Below, piece after piece: positions 60,457 to 64,000 of a DNA stretch of 64,000 bases. A model generated the notes under the pieces. It was not told where the DNA came from. It ran no database searches and saw only the letters and a list, made by a program, of their open reading frames with translations. The DNA is from Flavobacterium okayamense (GTDB lineage: Bacteria; Bacteroidota; Bacteroidia; Flavobacteriales; Flavobacteriaceae), in contig NZ_AP024749.1 of NCBI RefSeq assembly GCF_019702945.1, positions 62,001 through 126,000 of the forward strand, read 5' to 3'. Position 1 is the stretch's first letter. The number at the start of each line of letters is the position of its first letter. The position numbers and the translations under genes were made by a program.

Positions 60457-61679
60457 TTTACTAATTTATTATACAGTTTAGTATATAAACTTGCTTGTTT
60501 TTCTTTTGAAAAATTTTCTTTTGCAAAGTTGGCAATAAAGTTAGAATCATAAAGCCCTTTAGATAAATAAAACTTTTCAATGGCATTTGCCAATGCACTC
60601 CCTGAAATTTCTTGCGCTAAAATTCCTGTTTTATTCTCAATGATAAAATCTTTCATTCCGCCGTGATTAAAGCTCACAACGGGTGTACCACAAGCAAAGG
60701 ACTCTAACATTACATTTGGTAAATTATCTTCACGGCTTGGTAAAACAAATACGTTTGAAACTGTGTAAGCTTCAGCCATTTTTGAAGCGTCATGAATTTC
60801 ACCTAAAGCTATTACCTTTTGATTTTTAATAGTTATATCGCCTTTACCTATTGTTAAAACTGTAAACGAAATATTTTCCAACTGTGCTACAGCTTCTAAC
60901 ATTACATCAAAGCCTTTTCTTTTATTTTTTAAAGAATCTGCGACAAAAAGCAATACAAATTCATCTGGTTTTATATCATATTTCAATCTTAATTCGCTTC
61001 TATTTTGCAATCGAAATTGATCAAAATCAATACAATTAGGTATAGTCTCTAAAATAATATCAGGATTTAAATTTTCATTTTTAACTTCTTGTAGCAACCA
61101 ATTAGAAGGAGAAACAATTGCTTTTATATTATTATTTAAAACTTCTAACTTATATTTTTTTAATTCATTTTCTAAATCACCAATCCATTTTTTATTTCTT
61201 ATTATATCATTCTTATAATGAAATATTCCTTGAATAGGGCTTAAATCATGCATTGTCCAAACTATAGGTTTTTTACATTTTTCAAAAAATGCTGGGTAAT
61301 TTAAAATTCCACCCATCCAATGAAAATTTAATATATCTGCTTCTCTAACTAAAGGATGCTCTTCTAATTTAATCGAACAAAATGGTATGGTATAAATTTC
61401 ATACTCCAAGTTCGACTTTACCTTTTCGATTTTCACTCTACTTTTACTCTCTTTAGACAAAGAAAAAAAAAGGTCCATTTTTTTAAAAATACGCTGTATA
61501 AAACTTAATCTTTTATAATCAAAAAAATTATCTTTTATATGATTATTGTTAAAATCAATAGTTAGGTTTTTACTCAAATATGCAGATTGTACACCATTTT
61601 TATTAAGCGCATAATGAAGTCTTAAAGCAGCAATTCCAGCTCCTCCTCTATTTGATGCCGTTATATGGAGTACTTTCAT
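60453..61679 (-). CDS. Glycosyltransferase family 4
   Basis: A 408-residue GT-B enzyme. N-terminal HITASNRGGAGIAALRLHYAL (about 5-25) forms the acceptor-side loop. LLFVADSLKNKRKGFDVMLEAV (about 245-266) and SREDNLPNVMLESFACGTPVVSFNHGGMKDFI (about 315-346) form the donor site, with Glu in LESFACG as the conserved acid. It overlaps both neighbours by 4 bases. Confidence 0.93.
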   Translation of the reverse strand: MKVLHITASNRGGAGIAALRLHYALNKNGVQSAYLSKNLTIDFNNNHIKDNFFDYKRLSFIQRIFKKMDLFFSLSKESKSRVKIEKVKSNLEYEIYTIPFCSIKLEEHPLVREADILNFHWMGGILNYPAFFEKCKKPIVWTMHDLSPIQGIFHYKNDIIRNKKWIGDLENELKKYKLEVLNNNIKAIVSPSNWLLQEVKNENLNPDIILETIPNCIDFDQFRLQNRSELRLKYDIKPDEFVLLFVADSLKNKRKGFDVMLEAVAQLENISFTVLTIGKGDITIKNQKVIALGEIHDASKMAEAYTVSNVFVLPSREDNLPNVMLESFACGTPVVSFNHGGMKDFIIENKTGILAQEISGSALANAIEKFYLSKGLYDSNFIANFAKENFSKEKQASLYTKLYNKLVK

Positions 61680-62425
61680 TTTCTAAAAATTTTCCTATAT
61701 GCTTTTCTACCAAATTCTTTTGAATAGCGTTTAAAATAAGTAAATGGATATTTATAAAATACAAAATCTATCATTACTACATACAATTTACTTAAAAGGC
61801 TAAATAAAGTTTCCTCTTTTGTTTTAGCTTTCCAAGAATGTTCCCATAAATGAACGGCAAAAGTATCTTTTTTAATATAGTCTTTATAATCGTTATTCTT
61901 GTACTCATAAGGTAGTGGATAAAAAACATTAGGTTGAAATATTATTTCGTTTTCATCTAAATTATCTTGAGTAATTAAATATTTAAAAGTATGCGTTATG
62001 ACCGGTGGTGACCAAGCATTAAAATATGTATTTTCATAAAAGTCTAACATTTTCTCTAAAAAATGATTCTTAGGAATTGCTCCATAAAAACCATAAGCTA
62101 CTCTTCCTTCTACTTCTTCTCCTGTAAAAAATTTATAACTAAGTAATTCATCTATTGATTTAACTAATAACATATCGGTGTCTAAATATATACCACCTTG
62201 TTCATAGAGTATTTTTGTTCTTATGAAATCTGAAGCAAATGCATATTTTTTTTTGCGAAGTGCATTTTTAAAAAAAGAATTGGTAATGTGTTTTGTGTTT
62301 TTTTCATTCCATTCAATAATTTCAAAATCAGGACAAAATTTTTTCCATGATAAGAAACATTGTTCAAAAACTTTTGATTTAGGATTTGGGCCAAACCAAC
62401 AATAATGTAGTTTTTTTGGAATCAT
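61676..62425 (-). CDS. Glycosyltransferase family 32 (capsular polysaccharide synthesis type)
   Basis: A 249-residue enzyme. IPKKLHYCWFGPNPKSKVF (about 2-20), SWKKFCPDFEIIEWNEKN (about 26-43), AFASDFIRTKILYEQGGIYLDTDMLL (about 63-88; DxD at about 83-85) are the hallmarks of the Gly_transf_sug/OCH1-like family. The typical sugars are mannose or galactose in other members; none is proven here. Confidence 0.92.
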   Translation of the reverse strand: MIPKKLHYCWFGPNPKSKVFEQCFLSWKKFCPDFEIIEWNEKNTKHITNSFFKNALRKKKYAFASDFIRTKILYEQGGIYLDTDMLLVKSIDELLSYKFFTGEEVEGRVAYGFYGAIPKNHFLEKMLDFYENTYFNAWSPPVITHTFKYLITQDNLDENEIIFQPNVFYPLPYEYKNNDYKDYIKKDTFAVHLWEHSWKAKTKEETLFSLLSKLYVVMIDFVFYKYPFTYFKRYSKEFGRKAYRKIFRK

Positions 62426-63357
62426 ATTTTTATTTTTCTTTTTAACCTTTTAAATAATAAATTATTGACTCTAAAAAACATAGCTGATTTAAAAAAAAAT
62501 GGTAAATCGTTACAATAATATTTAGTTTTTAAATAATTTTTATCAATTCTTATAAACTGTTCCCATATATCAATTAGCCACTTATATTTTTTTGAATATG
62601 TAAATCTTATATTTAACAATTGATGAATTTGTTTAACAACCCTTACATTCTCTAAAAAACGATTAAATGTTTGCAAAGATTTTGTTGCCGTTGCAGAAGA
62701 ACTATGCATCCGGATATGATTAAAATATTTTGCAATAAATGTTACTTTACCTTGTTTAAAAATTTGTGCCCAAAACCACCAATCTCCACAATATCTAAAT
62801 TCAATTGGAATTTCAATATTCTTTAAAATATCTTTTCTTATTATCGCTGATGAAACATTAATAACTGGACATTTATACCTACCATAGTTTAATAAAAGCT
62901 TTTCTCCACTTTCAACATAAGACTTTTGCCAATAAGTTAAACTTAAACTATCCCACCAATTATTAGGAATTGTTTTTTCATAAAATTCAAAATAACTATT
63001 ACAATGGGCAACTACAATACTTGTATCTTTTTCAATTGCATTTACTAATTCAAATAATAAATTTTCATTTGCCCAATCATCACTTTCTGCAATCCAAATA
63101 AATTCACCTTTTGCTAATTCAAAACCTTTTTTCCACATTCCAAAAGGAGAACCGCTATTAATATCATTTAAAATTAAATGACTTACCTTACTATTTTTGC
63201 TGTAATTCTTCAAAACCTCAACACTTCCATCTAAACTTCTATCGTCCATTAGAATTATTTCGAAATCCTGAAAAGTTTGATTAAAAATACTCTTTAATCT
63301 ATCATTTAAATACTTTTCATGATTATAATTGGGTACTATTATACTAACTCTTGGCAA
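62422..63357 (-). CDS. Glycosyltransferase family 2
   Basis: A 311-residue GT-A enzyme: RVSIIVPNYNHEKYLNDRLKSI (about 3-24), LMDDRSLDGSVEVL (about 36-49) and KGEFIWIAESDDWANENLL (about 84-102, ESDDW metal site). The start is TTG at 63357, directly following the TAA of the upstream gene, since no ATG lies in range. It overlaps the GT32 gene by 4 bases. Confidence 0.92.
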   Translation of the reverse strand: MPRVSIIVPNYNHEKYLNDRLKSIFNQTFQDFEIILMDDRSLDGSVEVLKNYSKNSKVSHLILNDINSGSPFGMWKKGFELAKGEFIWIAESDDWANENLLFELVNAIEKDTSIVVAHCNSYFEFYEKTIPNNWWDSLSLTYWQKSYVESGEKLLLNYGRYKCPVINVSSAIIRKDILKNIEIPIEFRYCGDWWFWAQIFKQGKVTFIAKYFNHIRMHSSSATATKSLQTFNRFLENVRVVKQIHQLLNIRFTYSKKYKWLIDIWEQFIRIDKNYLKTKYYCNDLPFFFKSAMFFRVNNLLFKRLKRKIKI

Positions 63358-64000
63358 TTACTTTATGGTTTTTATTTTTTTCTTAATCTTAATGAATATA
63401 TAATGCAATTTTTGTTTATAGTTTTCAAACAAAGTCTGTAGATTACAATCTTCTTTAACCAATTGCTCAAATTTATCATATGACATCAATTGCTTTTCAA
63501 AAATTACTTTATTTACTTCTTTATTATTAGAATATGACAAATAATTTATAAAAAATAAGTTAGAAATTTTAGCCATTTTTAACTTTGATTTTGTTGAATG
63601 AACACCTACACCGTAACGATATACTGCCATATTTTCTTCTATATGATGCAATTTTCCATGTTCTGCTAACAACAAATAAATAAAAAAATCTCCAAAAGGA
63701 CTTCTAAAAAACTCTTCAGGAAATTCTTTAAGAATGTTTTTGAATACAACACTTGGAGTATGTATATAATTTCCAAAGCTGGCTAAATCTATTAAAGTTT
63801 GATGTTTTTTTGGAACTTTAGTAATAAAATCATCTACTAATTCACCATTTGGTTTCAGTATTTTTATTTTATGAAAACAAAGCACATATTCAGTATTACT
63901 TTCCAAAAAATTGACTTGTTTTTGAAGTTTATAAGGGTCATTCCAAAAATCATCCCCATCACAAATTGCAATGTATTTACCATTTGCTTGATTTAATGCA
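63358..64000 (-). CDS. Glycosyltransferase family 2 (5' part cut by window edge)
   Basis: The reading frame continues past the right edge. The residues seen at the edge (ALNQANGKYIAICDGDDFWND) include the GT-A metal-binding DGDD block, so only about the first 80 residues of the nucleotide-binding domain are missing. An in-frame TTG at 63906 is internal and is not the start. The acceptor half (about 35-214 of the visible part) includes SPFGDFFIYLLLAEHG. The neighbour downstream starts on the base after the stop. Confidence 0.9.
   Translation of the reverse strand, partial: ALNQANGKYIAICDGDDFWNDPYKLQKQVNFLESNTEYVLCFHKIKILKPNGELVDDFITKVPKKHQTLIDLASFGNYIHTPSVVFKNILKEFPEEFFRSPFGDFFIYLLLAEHGKLHHIEENMAVYRYGVGVHSTKSKLKMAKISNLFFINYLSYSNNKEVNKVIFEKQLMSYDKFEQLVKEDCNLQTLFENYKQKLHYIFIKIKKKIKTIK

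Noticed and set aside
39568..64000. Possible recent horizontal acquisition of the glycan locus as a mobile island
   Set aside because: No integrase, transposase, tRNA junction or attachment repeats are seen, and base composition looks like the rest of the window by eye. A composition calculation would be needed.

Overview
The window is low-GC chromosomal DNA from a member of the Bacteroidota, most likely a Flavobacterium or close relative (Flavobacteriaceae). The evidence is the gene content: a type IX secretion (T9SS) sorting-domain protein, a PorV/PorQ-family protein, DUF4369, DUF2805/TIGR03643 and DUF2200 proteins, an outer-membrane receptor with OMP_b-brl_3 architecture, and a zeaxanthin-type carotenoid cluster. 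It also rests on repeated use of the Bacteroidota -7 promoter element TAnnTTTG, with few visible Shine-Dalgarno sites. I see no transposase, integrase, CRISPR array or rRNA. One tRNA gene (Thr, UGU) is present. No gap without a gene exceeds 300 bases.

Left part (1-31 kb) is mostly conserved housekeeping and membrane genes in short transcription units on both strands, many ending in clear hairpin terminators. It holds a truncated ABC ATPase, htpG, an esterase, a GNAT acetyltransferase, an outer-membrane receptor, a secreted Trp/Arg-rich protein, an L,D-transpeptidase-like lipoprotein, a DMT exporter, aqpZ, an AlkB-like oxygenase, an M61 peptidase, a DUF819 transporter, and tRNA-Thr. Next come idi-queD-manA, marC, a fused NAD(P)HX repair enzyme, a COG2509 flavoprotein, a T9SS-exported protein, and recQ. 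The part closes with a kdsD-tatC-CMD-lptB group that links Kdo/LPS synthesis with export.

Middle part (31-39.6 kb): a compact crtI-crtB-crtZ-lycopene cyclase operon sits just downstream of a MerR/B12-binding regulator of the CarH/LitR type, on the same strand. The regulator keeps the residues known to bind adenosylcobalamin. The promoters of regulator and operon share similar palindromes over their -7 elements, which suggests light-controlled carotenoid synthesis with autoregulation. idi at 18.5 kb supplies a precursor. A GH25 lysozyme and pssA lie upstream on the same strand, followed by a PorV/PorQ-family protein and a DUF4105 protein on the plus strand.

Right part (39.6 kb to the right edge) is one long minus-strand surface polysaccharide locus of about 24 kb. 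Genes overlap or abut almost throughout. It holds an initiating polyprenyl glycosylphosphotransferase, an O-antigen ligase/polymerase-type membrane protein, about twelve glycosyltransferases, and two left-handed beta-helix acyltransferases. It also holds an FkbM methyltransferase, a sulfotransferase, a PIG-L deacetylase, an SDR epimerase, and a neuA-neuC-neuB nonulosonic (sialic-type) acid cassette. No flippase or export/copolymerase gene is in view; the locus continues past the right edge. The predicted product is a decorated (acetylated, methylated, perhaps sulfated) acidic glycan carrying a sialic-acid-like sugar. The chemistry is inferred from gene families only.
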